DNA of 64,000 nucleotides, from assembly GCA_031216915.1 (NCBI GenBank), contig CM062291.1, positions 30,185,023 through 30,249,022 of the forward strand. Reading direction: 5' to 3'. Position 1 is the first letter of the stretch; every line of letters begins with the position of its first letter. Positions 10,180 to 22,079 of this stretch are shown here, piece after piece. The position numbers and the translations under genes are program-made. This stretch comes from Pictodentalium vernedei. Lineage: Eukaryota > Mollusca > Scaphopoda > Dentaliida > Dentaliidae. A model generated the notes under the pieces. It searched no databases, had not been told where the DNA came from, and saw only the letters and a list, made by a program, of their open reading frames with translations.

Positions 10180-11540
10180 ATAATTACATTGTTAATGTAG
10201 TTATACGTTTTTGGGTCCAAATACTCAATTCCCATTGGTCAGCTGGATGAAAACGCCATGACCAAATGTAATTCATTTTCCAATGAATACATTTGGTCGA
10301 ATTTTGATCCGCATTTACGTTCAAGTTGATAATTTGTGATATCTCAAACAACTTACAGGAAATGTCAATCGACAGTGTGAAATTATTTCAGTGATTTTAT
10401 TCTTGAACTTGTCGTTTCATAGGTGATTATAGTTTACTGATATGTTAAATAAATTGTTTTGAACATTCCAAGTTTCGTTGCGAAAGGCGACAATTTGACA
10501 AATTTGGATCAATGCCGAAAACCGACGCTCAACTCAGAGTTGTGTGCTTTGTCATTTTGTGTGAGGGTGGTTTTTCGCCTCGTTCGTCCGTACATGTTTT
10601 ATTTCGTCTTTCTGCCTTGTTGTTTGGTAAAAAGTAGTTTAAACAGTTACGGAATGTAATTATAAGAATTGAATGCAATTTTTATACTCTTTATTGGAGT
10701 GTGAACGTGTGGGAATGGGTACAAATTATGTATGAATCCTGAAGGATTCATACATAATTTGTACCCAGTCCCACACGTTCATATCCCATTTCAATTATTT
10801 CGAGTATAGTTTACCTGAAGGATTCATACATAATTTGTACCCATTCCCACACGTTCATACTCCAATAAAGATTATAAAAATTGCATTCAATTCTTAGATA
10901 ATTACATTGTTAATGTAGTTATAAGTTTTGGGTCCAAATACTCACTTCCCATTGGTCAGCTGGATGAAAACGTTATGACCAAATGTAATTCATTTTCCAA
11001 TGAATACATTTGGTCGAACTTTGACCCGCATTAACGTTCAAGTTAATAATTTGTGATATCTCAAACAACTTACAGGAAATGTCAATCGATAGTGTGAAAT
11101 TATTTCAGTGATTTTATTCTTGAACTTGTTGTCGTTTCATAGGTGATTATAGTTTACTGATATGTTAAATAAATTGTTTTGATCATTCCAAGTTTCGTTG
11201 CGAAAGACGGCAATTTGACAAATTTGGGTCAATGCCGAAAACCGGTGCTCAACTCAGAGTTGTGTGCTTTGTCATTTTGTGTGAGGGTGGTTTTTCGCCT
11301 CGTTCGTCCGTACATGTTTTATTTCGTCTTTCTGCTTTGTTGTTTGGTAAAAAGTAGTTTGAACAGTTACGGAATGTAATTATAAGAATTGAATGGAATT
11401 TTTATAATCTTTATTGGAGTATGAACGTGTCGGAATGGGTACAAATTGTATGAATCCCTTCGGGATTCATACATAATTTGTACCCATTCCCACATGTTCA
11501 TACTCCAATAAAGATTATAAAAACTGCATTCAATTCTTAA
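10180..11540. repeat. Tandem duplication, unit about 718 bp
   Basis: Unit 1 is 10180-10897 and unit 2 is 10898-11540. They are highly similar throughout, and each ends in a long hairpin (10656-10895 and 11374-11540) with arms taagaattgaatg...cattcaattctta. Each unit also has a small hairpin gaccaaatgtaattc / gaatacatttggtc. A 66-residue frame repeated in both units (10459, 11179) starts at TTG, and most differences between the copies change the residue, so I do not call it a gene. Confidence 0.85.
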
Positions 11541-12389
11541 GTATAATTTGTGTATATTTAATTAATATTTATGGAATATCAGACTTGGGAATTTCAACGT
11601 AAACTAATTTTCTTACTTATATAGCACCTTAATATATCATTTTATAAACGGTTGAAAATACTTAAAGACAATATATCACTGCTCGGGTTCGAGTACGATT
11701 TCTATCCTCGTGTGGCGCACGCGGAGGATTATTTCACGAGGTGCTAGCCAAGTGAAATAATCCACGCGACCCACGAGAGGATAAAATCGTACTCGAATCC
11801 GAGCAGTAAACTTTTGTATTCATTTTATTTCTCGTTTGTTTTCCCCAAACGATCCTTTATAATTGATTTCGTGGTTACTTTTAAAACAAGTAATAAAAAA
11901 TAGACCGTTATCGCTGAGAGTGCACGATGCGTGGAGTGAAACACCATTTTCGGGGCATGTGAGTGGGAATACGATTTGTTTTGGGGGAAGAACAACGAAT
12001 GAAAATAAAATAAAAAGTGTCTAAATCAGGTACACCTATTTCATTTATTTCTAAGAATGGTGTACACAAATTACTTCCATCAAAAAGTCCGTTCGTGACA
12101 TATCTTGATTTAAGACTTGACTCACAAGTCCAAACTGACACTTGGACGTATCTCGTCAATAGGATTTGTACAAAGACGAAATATTTATCGTATAAAATGA
12201 CAAATGATTGACATTAATGATCCCGGAGATCAATATTAACTCTAATAGCGCCGAGTTCGGCGGCTCCGAATACAGAGGCTCGTTGTTAGAGATTTTGGTA
12301 TTGTTGTATCACTCCGATGTTGCAGAAAACTGTGCAATCTATTTTAACGCTTTGCCCAACCCGAACAGAAGTTGACACTTGTAATACAG
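11541..12389. other. No gene; hairpin 11679-11807
   Basis: A near-perfect fold-back begins actgctcgggttcgag and ends ctcgaatccgagcagt. The rest is unassigned AT-rich sequence. Confidence 0.55.
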
Positions 12390-12550
12390 AAATAAAATCG
12401 TGAATTACTAACATTTTCTTTTTTTAAACATAGCTCATGATCCCTCATTGGAACGAGATCGTTGATCTCGTTCCAATGAGGGGTCATAAGCTATGTTTAG
12501 AAAATAATAAAATTTGAATGGTGACTTTTGTGAATAACACTGTCCGACTA
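12390..12550. mobile_element. piggyBac-like MITE fragment
   Basis: It keeps the family core (tcattggaacgag...ctcgttccaatgagg and the gggtcataagctatg arm) but lacks recognisable TTAA ends. Old or truncated. Confidence 0.6.
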
Positions 12551-12561
12551 ATACTTTGGAG

Positions 12562-13025
12562 GAGCCGACACCGGATATTGCGATCGTCGAGGTGGAGAAT
12601 TCATATGAGATCCAATTAGTCGTACACTAAATACCAATTTGCCGCTCCAAGGAGCTTCTTTTTTTTTTATTCCACTCAGATTCTCACATTGGTCGATATT
12701 TTTTTTAAATCTTTTGTTAATTATTGGAAATTTATAAACAGATGTCTATAAATGATTCACAACTTCTAGAAAATACCATTGAAAAGGGATAAATATTATT
12801 ATTGTTCTTGGTAACGTTTTCATAGTAATCGCGAACTATTTATCGGCCATATTAAGGCCACATGTGCACTTTCATTCAGGAATGGTGTCAATCTGTTTAT
12901 GGGCATTTTGAAAACGTGCCTCTGAAAATCTGGCAAAAATACAAACATTTTCTATAATTCCAGCCATGGTAAAAACTCTTATATAAAACTCCCCACCTCG
13001 CCGATCGCAATAACCGGTGTCGGTT
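12562..13025. mobile_element. Element with 36-bp terminal inverted repeats
   Basis: The left arm carries GCCGACACCGG and TTGCGATCG; the right arm, reverse-complemented, carries ACCGACACCGG and TTGCGATCG with few mismatches. The 390 bp between is non-coding. The superfamily cannot be assigned because no target duplication is clear. Confidence 0.55.
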
Positions 13026-13419
13026 CGCCACGGCGATTGAGACAGTCACGTAAAGTTAATGGTTAACAGTTACTACGATAGATTCTGTGTAAATATTCAA
13101 ACCATTACGCAATATGTGTTCTATTCATTTGTTATTGATTTTCTGTTCTTGTATGCTCTCCGCTCACCTGGAGTTTCTTTGAAAAACCATTTCCCTAATT
13201 GGATGTCATTAATCAGTGTCATGGTTTTGATAGGAAAAATATAGAGGCCGGTCCGTGGGGACACTCAGGATGTGATAAACAAAACAGTTTTTTTTTTCTC
13301 ACGGCGTGTGCTGTGTAAAGAATAATTTAATCTTGTTTTGCCAGTGGGAAACATCATAACCTGGCACGTGAGACATGAACGGGTTCTTTCATTTTGTTGG
13401 GTGGATATATATTATATAC
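13026..13419. other. No recognised feature
   Basis: Unassigned sequence up to the SINE target duplication at 13407-13419. Confidence 0.45.
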
Positions 13420-13788
13420 GGGGGCGCGGTGGCTCCGTTGGTAGAGGTGCAGGCTGCAAGCCGAGAGGTCCTCGGTTCGAATCCCACCTGCGGCAACCGC
13501 GTTGTGTCCTTGGGCAAGACACTTCACCCCGATTGCCTACATGGGGGCACGATGACGCTGTGTACTGAGGCGTACTGCACGTTGATGGTGCGCATGTCTT
13601 CAACCAATCTAACCCTGCCTGTGCTGCGGTGCAGAGTTCAGAGTTACGATGTTGGGGAGCTGACAGCTGCTCGTCGTTGCTCGGTGGTTCTCTCCGGGTA
13701 CTCCGGCTTCCTCCACCCGTAAAACTGTCACGGTCACGATTAGCCATTGTGCATAAGTATGTGACCTTAAACACCAATAAATAAATAA
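13420..13788 (+). mobile_element. Full-length tRNA-headed SINE
   Basis: A perfect 13-bp target duplication atatattatatac (13407-13419, 13789-13801). The tRNA-like head has an A box (tggctccgttggtag) and a B box (ggttcgaatcc). A conserved body follows (ttgtgtccttgggcaag, then ctccgggtactccggcttcc), and the tail is AATAAATAAAT. Transcribed by Pol III and moved by a LINE in trans, as known for SINEs. Confidence 0.93.
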
Positions 13789-13848
13789 ATATATTATATA
13801 CAACTGATATTTGCGAACATACAATCCCAACAAAATGCCAAACGTTGC

Positions 13849-14216
13849 TAGTACTGAAATGGTTAACCGGATACCCGGTTTGAAACCAGCTACCTACCTT
13901 ACCGATTCGAAAAACCGTCAACCGGTTATCCGAAATATCTGTAGTGATCGTCATTTCACGGTTAAAACGCAGTAAATCTTCCGCTTCTCCTTTGGGATAG
14001 CTTACACCACGAAGCCGTGTTGTATATATTGAGAAATGAACGACTTTATCGTTCAAGACTTCGTTAATGATCGGCAATTTCCGTGAGCACTGAGCAATCG
14101 CAGAAACTATTCCGTAGTATGTATACAAACGAACGTTGTCGAGTACTCGACAACGTTCGTTTGTATGCACACTACGGAATAGTTTCTGCGAATACTGGTT
14201 TGAGCCAACCGTTTCA
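13849..14216. mobile_element. hAT-type MITE (TAGT family), copy 1
   Basis: Starts TAGTACTGAAATGGTTAACC and ends AACCGTTTCAG. It carries a near-perfect hairpin (14105-14190, cgcagaaactattccg...). It matches the better-preserved copy at 23606-24059 in the opposite orientation; that copy has an 8-bp duplication. My target duplication for this copy is not exact. Confidence 0.7.
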
Positions 14217-14255
14217 GCCCAAGACGTTCCATAGTTCAACTCTTCTAAATTTTTC

Positions 14256-14507
14256 TTAACCCTTTACCTAACGTAACGGCCAAAACCGGCCAGCGCTATT
14301 CTCAAAAATCACCAATTAATTTTCATTATTTTTTTCATTTTTTGTCTCAAAAACATAGGTTATGACCCCTCGTTGGAACGAGCTCGTCGAGCTCGTTCCA
14401 ACGAGGGATCATAACCTATGTTTTTGAGACAAAAAATGAAAAAAATTAGTTATTCAAGAATTATTTTTGCAAGTGTCGTCTGCTTTTCAGGTTAGGTAAA
14501 GGGTTAA
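14256..14507 (+). mobile_element. piggyBac-like MITE, copy 2 (near consensus)
   Basis: TTAA at both ends, CCCTTTACCTAACG and GGTTAGGTAAAGGG ends, and a central palindrome with only a few mismatches. Almost identical to 19031-19281 and 26434-26685, so these three look recently active. Confidence 0.92.
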
Positions 14508-14989
14508 ACATCCTGAACTGGGAATGATGAGCATTTAAACTGGAAAAGTGATTGTTAAATACAGTCATAAAAAAAATGTGGCCAATACATTTCACACGTT
14601 TTACGCCGACAGCGTGCGATAATTATTTCTATCGCAGTGACTTGTCACATGTTGAGCCACCGAGGCCGTATGTAAACTCATGGGAGTAACGCCATAATCT
14701 TCCTGATAAATCAATATCTATTTATCTGGCTCGGATTTTCAGAGAATCCTGGATTTCTAACAACCCAAGAACTCGTTCTGTCTCCCCAAATCACTAACAT
14801 TCTATGTATTTCTATTAGTCCCAGCTTTCTCAAGCTCTGTCCCGATCTCTACCCTTGACCAAGTCACAAGATGCCCAATCAGACTGCTCAATTTAACCCC
14901 CACCCACTCACAGTTCGTACACAGTTATCTCCCTTTATTGTTACATGTCTTTTTTTACTGGTCGAACAGGCTGAAGAACAATAAGAGCA
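14508..14989. other. No recognised feature
   Basis: No domain, repeat or RNA gene seen. Confidence 0.45.
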
Positions 14990-15960
14990 CATGCTCCATT
15001 GAGTAAATGCACATGCGACTCATCGACCCATATCGGGAAAAAAAGGGTACCGATGTCCAACCGTTGATTGGATAGAGGTGCCGCAAATGGGGTGCAGAGA
15101 AACATGGGTGGGTTATTTTGTCAAATGCACTAAATAGCGAAGAAAGCAGCTTCTCCTAGGAGTAAATGCAGTTGCGACTCTTCAACTCATCCCAGAAAAG
15201 GGGTGCCGACGCCCTTCGTGTCTGTGGGAGGATAGGCAGGCCTGGCATTTTCAGGACAGAGATTTATTCGCTCGCTTACTGCACGCGTTAAAAAAATTAA
15301 GGAGGGCGAAGACTAGCCCTCTTGACCTTTGAAAATAATGATAACCGTAACAACATATCCCTTAAATCCACATCTTTTTCAGATCTCTGCTATGTTAGTG
15401 GTCTCTGTAAGACTTGCCAAGGCCCTGAGGTGTGACAGGGGCAGTGCAGCCATCCAACAGACAACTATCTTGCTAGCAGCACCAAATAAAATGTACAAAG
15501 CCCACTGGCCAGAATTCATTAATAGTAAAACTTTATTTTTGTACTTTGGGCTTTTGTAAGCTTGAGGAGAGCTAATCGCTCCCCTAGGACATGCGAGGAG
15601 GGGGCTGATTTTTAGCCCTCCATCATTTTTAAGAATACCAGGCCTGGATAAGGGTGCCGCAAGTAGTGTGGCGAGACATGTGGATGATGATTTCGTCAAA
15701 TGTGCTAAAGAGCAGAGAGAATAATGACACTAGGAGTAAATACTTTTACGATTCTTAGTCTCATCTCGGAAAAAAGGGGTACCGTCATTCATTGAGTTTT
15801 GGGATAGGGGTGCCACAAGTGGAGTGCCGAGAAACATAGGTGGGTGATTTTGTCAATGCAGCTAAAGAGAAATGAGTGCAAATGTTCCTAGAGTAAATGC
15901 TTCTACTCCTCTCCAAAACAGGAAGATCAAAAACATAGTTATGCACTACAAGTGATCCTT
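14990..15960. repeat. Diverged tandem array, unit about 158 bp
   Basis: The word gagtaaat(g/a)c recurs at 15001, 15160, 15734 and 15891; subtracting the 411-bp insert at 15240 gives spacings of 157-160 bp. Units share gggtgccgcaagtgg, gagaaacatgggtggg and ttttgtcaaatgc blocks. Old, non-coding minisatellite. Confidence 0.75.
15240..15650. mobile_element. CAGGCCTGG-ended element inside the tandem array
   Basis: The ends CAGGCCTGGCATTTTC and ATACCAGGCCTG are complementary, with gatagg / gataag just outside. Inner blocks gaggagggc and gccctcc also pair. Partial relatives are at 17346, 18010, 27638 and 28316. It may be hAT-like, but the target duplication is imperfect. Confidence 0.65.
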
Positions 15961-16903
15961 GCAGTCAAATGAGCGTAAAAGCATCAAGAGCAGTGGGTGT
16001 ATTTGCTCCTTGGAGCAATTGCTCATTTGGCTCTTCGACTTATCTGGGTTTTATCGGGCGTGCTGGTGTTCTGTCTGAGGATCAATCTCAAAGAAGCCTG
16101 TGGCTCCCATATCCGGGTACTTGCATGGGTAAAAAACAGCTCAAGAATATATATCATTCCGTTCAATTTTATAAACGAATATTCAGTTAGCATAACGTGA
16201 AAGAATCAAAACATCCATCATGCTTCTAAAGTGATATTCTTCTGAAATGAAGCTGTGAGTGACCATTTTATTTCTTTGAATTTACATGAAAATGGTCTGA
16301 AAGACCATTTTCATGTAAATTTAAAGAAATGAAAATTACTGAAAATACTAAAATCGGTAAAAGAAAACTGACAAATTTCATCCCTAGTTTTGCTCAATTC
16401 TAACAGAGTTCAAGGACAACAATTTAGTTCCCCTATAGTTCAACAACTGTAAGGAAACTTCTCTGCTGGGTTTTGTTGACGGTATCAGACCATGAAAATA
16501 GATTTTTAAATCCTTTTCGACCCATCCTCTTTAGTGCCCGTTTGCTAACATGATCCACATACTCGTCTATGGTATTAAAAATCCCGAACTATGGAGTCAC
16601 GTTTAAAAACCACCGTAGATTTTAATGCCTTTTTCATGAGAATAAACATTTATAATTAACCTTTTCTGCATATATACTGTATTATCATTGCACGGTTACT
16701 GAATTTTTGTCCATTTTCATTGGCTGAAATTCAATGGACAGAGGAAAGAGTATTTTATCATTTGTAACACACAACAGAAGTTGTGTGCACAATACATTCA
16801 ATAAATTGTAAAGTCAAGTCTTTGTCGCATTTTCGGCCAAGTTTATTCAGTTTGTTCGTGTCACCAGCTCAAGTCGTTCATTGTTCCTTGGATATAGAGC
16901 AGT
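15961..16903. other. No gene; hairpin 16265-16335
   Basis: A perfect fold-back on ttacatgaaaatggtct / agaccattttcatgtaa, with longer imperfect arms. Otherwise unassigned AT-rich DNA. Confidence 0.55.
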
Positions 16904-17135
16904 CTAACCCTTTACCCAACGAATCGCCCACATCCGCCCGAGTAGTATGCAAATTTAGCAGTTGAAAAAATATTATTTTTCAAAAAATTTCAACAAAACC
17001 ATATCATGTGACCCCTCGTTTGAACGAGCTCGTTCCAACGAGGGGTCACATGATATGGTTTTGTTGAAATTTTTGGAAAAATTTTTAAAAAATATATTTA
17101 AAATAATAAATTTTGATATCGTCTGCGTTGGTATT
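16904..17135 (+). mobile_element. piggyBac-like MITE, family 2, 3'-truncated
   Basis: Starts (C)TAACCCTTTACCCAACG, then cgcccacatccgcc and the core ttcaacaaaaccatatc...cccctcgtt. It runs into unrelated sequence after gatatcgtctgcgttgg, so the right end is lost. Family 2 has the same central palindrome as family 1 but different arms. Confidence 0.75.
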
Positions 17136-17345
17136 TTCGCTCCTTTCAACCCCATCAAACACATTGGTTTGGTAAAGACTTATTTTTAGCCAAAACCAAA
17201 GGAGTAGAGTCATTGATTAGAACGAATGTCGTGCGCATTCTATGGTAATGTTAAGAATGGTCGCTGTCTCGTCCTATGATTCCTCTTATTCAAAAACAGC
17301 CTTGTTGATGCTTGAAATATAATGACACCCTCCCCCACTTGGGCC

Positions 17346-17480
17346 ACACCACTCCATGCCTGGCATTCTTTAGGAGTGCAGGGGTGCTGCACGCCTACTG
17401 CACGCCTACTGCACGCCTAGAAAACATTGAGGAGGGCCATTTTTTGCACCCCTTGATTTTCTGGAATGCCAGACCTGTTT
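17346..17480. mobile_element. CAGGCCTGG-family short copy
   Basis: tgcctggcattctttaggag pairs with ttttctggaatgccagacc. A small triple repeat, ctactgcacgc, sits at 17385-17418. An unplaced piece of the same family lies at 18010-18095 (ctccttgattttctagactg). Confidence 0.5.
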
Positions 17481-17709
17481 GGGACTGCCTTTAAAATCTA
17501 TTATCATTTGTCAATTTTGCATTGATTCATAATAATTCATGACCCATTCTGTGTCGCATTTCAATACATTGTGAGTGAAAAAGACAGTCAAATAAGAATT
17601 GAATTCAACATTTCGAATAATGAGAAGATGTGTGTGCCAATTTTTCCACTATGTAGCTGAATGTAGTACAATTTTTCAGTCACAATAGTAATACCTTGAA
17701 GTAAATATA

Positions 17710-17973
17710 CAGTACATAGAGAGTGAATTGTCAATAAATCACCTGTGGGTGATGATTTCTCTCAAGCAATAAATACTAATCTGATGCAAAGTGTAATTAG
17801 CATAAGCAAAGTTTCAGGCAATGGACCTCCGGGTTAAACCCGGAGGTCCATTGGCTTTAACTTGTCTTCTGCTTCTTGTGACTCTGTATGAAATTTGAGA
17901 GTAGTACCTTGGGTGATACTTCCATTCCATGGGTGATTGGGTGATTGGGTGACAGTCCACCCTCCACGTACTG
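17710..17973. mobile_element. Tc1/mariner-type MITE, copy 2
   Basis: TA-flanked, CAGTACATAGAGAG start and CCTCCACGTACTG end, same ggacctccgggtt palindrome core as 8904-9160. It contains a gtgattgg triple repeat at 17930-17952. Confidence 0.78.
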
Positions 17974-18095
17974 TAACCAAAATAGCATACAAGTATATGT
18001 ATTGAAAATTCCAGGTGCAATTGTACTCCCAAACAATCTGGGGAGGGCAATTGTTTAGCACTCCTTGATTTTCTAGACTGCCTGGCCTTCCACTC

Positions 18096-18723
18096 CATAA
18101 CGGATGCTCCGAAAATGGTAATTCTACATAATCCAAACAAAAACTGTGGTCCTGATTTTTTGTCGATGCATTCTTCTGTTAAATATCAACTAATTCGAAC
18201 CCTTCCAGTTCAGGATAGTGGTCAAGAAATTTTGATCTTCACCACCACGCCAATATATTTTTACTATCTAATCCAGACATAATCGAACAACACACACTTT
18301 TGTTTGACTTCAAAAGAATCCTGCCACTCACCAAAAGACAATCCATGAACGTTATATAACATCCATAGAACAATGTGATTATTAACGGACTATTGGTGAG
18401 AAGGATCACATACAAGTTTGGAAAAAACAAGTAAATTAATTGAACATGGACACCGTTATGATGGGCAGTATATCGGGTATATCATGCTGTTTTGACGCCA
18501 TACAAGTACTGATTTACTGTTCCAACCGAATCTCAAAATAGAATAGAAGACGATACGGAAATTTGGGTATTGAAAAGTATTTGACCACTACAAAAAGTAG
18601 TTCAGCAACAGAATATTAAGGCAAAAAATAATGATTTGGTTCAGGTTGCAAGCAATAGAAAAAATAGGGTCCGCCATCCAGAATTTTTTAACTTTTTTTA
18701 ATCTTATTCTCTCGTACAATCGC
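18096..18723. other. No recognised feature
   Basis: Short frames only, without domain signals. Confidence 0.45.
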
Positions 18724-18961
18724 TTAACATTCTACCCAACATAACGGCCAAAACCTAACAACGCTGTTTACAAAAAAAACTTTAATTTTGTTTTTCTTTT
18801 TTTTGTATCAAAACATAGCTTTTAACATCATCAGTGGAACGAGCTCAACGAGATCGTTCCAATGAAATCATAAAACTATGTTTTTGAAGCAAAAAAGGAA
18901 TTTTTTTAGTTATTCAATTTTTTTTTAAAATGCCTCCTATTCGAGTTAGGCGAATGTTTAA
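18724..18961. mobile_element. piggyBac-like MITE, old diverged copy
   Basis: TTAA at both ends with decayed family 1 ends (CATTCTACCCAACATAACGG; GAGTTAGGCGAATG). The central palindrome has many mismatches, so this copy is much older than the one at 19031. Confidence 0.7.
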
Positions 18962-19030
18962 CATGGAAGGTCTATATATGCGATGGACTTGTATTTGAAG
19001 TTCGGTTCCTACATGTTATCTAATATCATT

Positions 19031-19281
19031 TTAACCCTTTACCTAACGTAACGGCCAAAACCGGCCAGCGCTATTCTCAAAAATCGTCAGTTAATTTTCA
19101 GTATTTTTTCATTTTTTGTCTCAAAAACATAGGTTATGACCCCTCGTTGGAACGAGCTCGTCGAGCTCGTTCCAACGAGGGGTCATTACCTATGTTTTTG
19201 AGACAAAAAATGAAAAAAATTAGTTACTCAAGAAATTTTTTTGCAAGTGTCGTCTGCTTTTCATGTTAGGTAAAGGGTTAA
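19031..19281 (+). mobile_element. piggyBac-like MITE, near-consensus copy
   Basis: TTAA flanks, intact CCCTTTACCTAACG end, near-perfect palindrome. Nearly identical to 14256-14507. Confidence 0.92.
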
Positions 19282-19769
19282 ATGGAGATAACTCTTTTAT
19301 AAAGTGATCATAAAAAGATTTGGGCGGGAATAAAAATTAAGATCGATCGGGAAACCTGAACTACTTCATTTTTTCATCAGACTAATCCAAAACGACTGAC
19401 AAAAAGACCCCGTAGACTACTTACGTCTACAGGCACTCACCACCTATCATTTGATATAATAAAAATATAGAGAGAAAAACCCCTGGGGTATCAAATGATC
19501 GGTGGCAAGTGTTATTTTCAACGTTTTGACAAATAATACAATCATTTCTCGTTACATATTCCATGACTTATCGCCGTCGTGAGTTGATCGTTGAACAGGA
19601 ACATTCGAAGTGTCGGATTAATACGGAACTATTTCCTACAGCTGAGGTATCGTTACAGTTATTCGGGTGAAATCGTTGGTTTTTCATGAAATGCATGGCT
19701 TCTCATGAACACGGCCGAGGATATTTCGCATTTAAATTACCTCCTTTATTCACATTACTCACAATGTAT

Positions 19770-20656
19770 ACTCTCGAGTGCCTAATAATAGTACAGGGCG
19801 AAATAATAGTACAGGGTGGAAACTTTTTGAAAATTAATAATAGTATATGGTCGAATAATAGTATAGGGTGAAAAATACCAAGATGTGAGCCAGCCGCTAT
19901 GCTCAGAGCCATATGCTATGCTCTTGAAGTGGTGAAGGGCTAAATTACTTTCAGTTATCATAATTTCCACATGGATTTGACTTGTTGAAATTTATGGGAG
20001 AGTGCCTTTTGGCACTCTCCCATAAATTGCAACAAGTCAAAAACTTATAGACTAATTATTTATTTATTTTATTGGTGTTTAAGGTCATATACTTATGCAC
20101 AATGGCTAATCATGACCGTGACAGTTTTATAGGTGGAGGAAGCCGGAGTACCCGGAGAGAACCATTGAGCAACGACGAGCAGCTGCCAGCTCCCCAACAT
20201 CGTAACTCCGCACTGCACCACAGGCAGGGTTAGATTGGTTGTACAGTACGCCTTAGTACACGGCGTCATCGTGCCCCCATGTGGACAATCGGGGTGAAGT
20301 GCCTTGCTCAAGGACACAACGCGGGGGTCTATAGACTAAGTAATTCTATTTCAGTGATGGAATGAAGCTCATCCACTGGGTACTAGGTCTTAAAGTTATG
20401 GTAACAGTACTTCAGAATAAAGCCCAAATATATGCTTCCACATCTCTACCAATTTACATTTCCATTGCATCCTGTGTTTGCTTGTACATGTACCTTACTA
20501 GTTTGTTTTGATGAACTTCTTGAGATAAGCGGCTGTTCTGCACATTCGATTGCTGAAAATTAATAATCATACAAGGTCAAATAAGGATCATTCAGGCGGG
20601 AATTTTGTTCAAAAAAGAATAATCATACATGTATGATTATTAGGCACTCAAGAGTA
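19770..20656. mobile_element. TA-ended inverted-repeat element carrying a SINE
   Basis: The ends TACTCTCGAGTGCCTAATAA and, reverse-complemented, TACTCTTGAGTGCCTAATAA match over about 90 bp with decay (both arms carry aataatagta / aataatcata repeats). TA at each tip suggests Tc1/mariner. A perfect hairpin lies inside (19976-20037, tatgggagagtgcc), and a SINE inserted at 20056. Confidence 0.65.
20056..20329 (-). mobile_element. 5'-truncated SINE
   Basis: Shared SINE body and (TTTA)n tail on the minus strand; the head is missing. 10-bp target duplication tatagactaa at 20046-20055 and 20330-20339, so truncation happened at insertion. Confidence 0.85.
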
Positions 20657-21015
20657 CAGTTGCTGGAAGCTCTGAATATAGCCTTTTCTGGGGACAGCTG
20701 CACACAATAAAAATCTTACAATATCACTCAAATACACTTGGCTGAATGACAGTTGATGGTTAAAAAAATGGCTCAAAATGGTCAAAATGTTCTCCTTTTG
20801 GGGATAAATTTCCAGTTTTCGTGTATCGATAGTGATAAAAGTGTGTTATAGGAATTCCTCATTCCTCCATTGAGGATTTTACAGCATAAGATGATCATTC
20901 TGACATATAAAAAACATATGGGTTTCTTACTCATTTTTCAGAAGGCTTTCTCAAAACAAATTTACACAAAAATTGTCCAATTTGTAACCTGCAAATTGTC
21001 AGGTCCACAACAAGT

Positions 21016-21224
21016 CCCGGTGTGACAGGAATGATAGTCCGTAGGAACGTTAGTCCCTCTGGACTATTATTCCGCGGAATTATAGTCCTAGGTCTAACAT
21101 TTCTAGGAATAGTAGTCCGGCGGACTACTATTCCTAGAAATGTTAGCCCTAGGACAATAATTCCGCGGAATAATAGTCCAGAGGAACTAATTTTCCTACG
21201 GACTATCATTCCTGTCACACCGGG
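21016..21224. repeat. 209-bp palindrome made of nested palindromes
   Basis: The arms run cccggtgtgacagg...cctgtcacaccggg, and almost every base pairs with its mirror position. Each arm holds its own smaller palindromes: attccgcggaat, the cctaggt...cctagg pair, and ttctaggaatag / ctattcctagaa. Because the palindrome is in phase, near-identical open frames appear on both strands (21022-21255 plus, 20931-21266 minus). No known family. Confidence 0.85.
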
Positions 21225-21605
21225 TTTGCCATTGAACACTCCTGTGAGACCTTGACTCCCGACCAAAATGCACTTGGCAGTACACAGTTTGAATCAAGAC
21301 CATCAACAGATTATTTTGGCCATATCGCCATTAATGAGAATTATTTACTAAATCCACACCACCACAGACTATAGCTCAAAATAGCTATTATGCCGAGGAT
21401 ATCCAATGACCTCGGATATGACCTTTTAACAGGAAACGAGACCTGAGTAGCATACAGTAAAAATCGTTCGGTATTGCTGTTCACATCGACATTTTGTCAG
21501 TACCGTACGTACCTACATAGAGATAAATCAACCCCAAAATACTGATAGCGACACCAAACCTGACTGAATGCCAATACCGCCTAGCAAAAAGAAACGGATA
21601 AGCAC

Positions 21606-21857
21606 TTAACCCTTTACCTAACATGAAGAGCAGACGACAATTGCGAATAAAATTCTTGAATAACTAATTTTTTTCGATTTTTGTCTCAAAAAAATAGGTT
21701 ATGACCCCTGGTTGGAACGAGCTTGCCGCGAGCTCGTTTCAAAGAGGGGTCATAACCTATGTTTTTGAGTCACAAAATAAAAGAAATAATGAAAATTAAC
21801 TGGCGATTTTTGAGAATAGCGCTGGCCGGATTTGGCCGTTACGTTGAGTAAAGAGTC
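21606..21857 (-). mobile_element. piggyBac-like MITE, older copy
   Basis: Left TTAACCCTTTACC is intact; the right TTAA is decayed (gtcaat). The palindrome has several mismatches. Confidence 0.75.
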
Positions 21858-21885
21858 AATGCCTAGCTCAACTTCGTTTGGTTGT

Positions 21886-22079
21886 TTAACCCTTTACCTA
21901 ACATGAAAAGCAGACGACACATGCAAAAAAAATTCTCGAATAACTAATTTTTTTCGTTCTAATGAGGGGGTCCTAACCTATGGTTTTGAGACAAAAATGA
22001 AAAAAATAATGAAAATTAATTGGCGATTTTTGAGAATAGCGCTGGCTGGTTTTGGCCGTTACGTTGGGTAAAGGGTTAA
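21886..22079 (-). mobile_element. piggyBac-like MITE, internally deleted
   Basis: TTAA at both ends with family 1 termini, but about 55 bp of one palindrome arm is missing, so it can no longer fold. Confidence 0.8.

Noticed and set aside
10459-11379. 66-residue frames conserved in both units of the tandem duplication
   Set aside because: They begin at TTG, not ATG, and the few differences mostly change residues, so no coding constraint is seen.
13420-13495. A functional tRNA gene
   Set aside because: A and B boxes are present, but the sequence continues directly into a SINE body with target duplications.
13412-14239. 275-residue minus-strand frame
   Set aside because: It runs across a SINE, its tail and a hAT MITE; chance open reading through repeats.
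20931-21266. Matching ORFs on both strands as a possible gene pair
   Set aside because: Explained entirely by the in-phase palindrome; composition is repeat-like.
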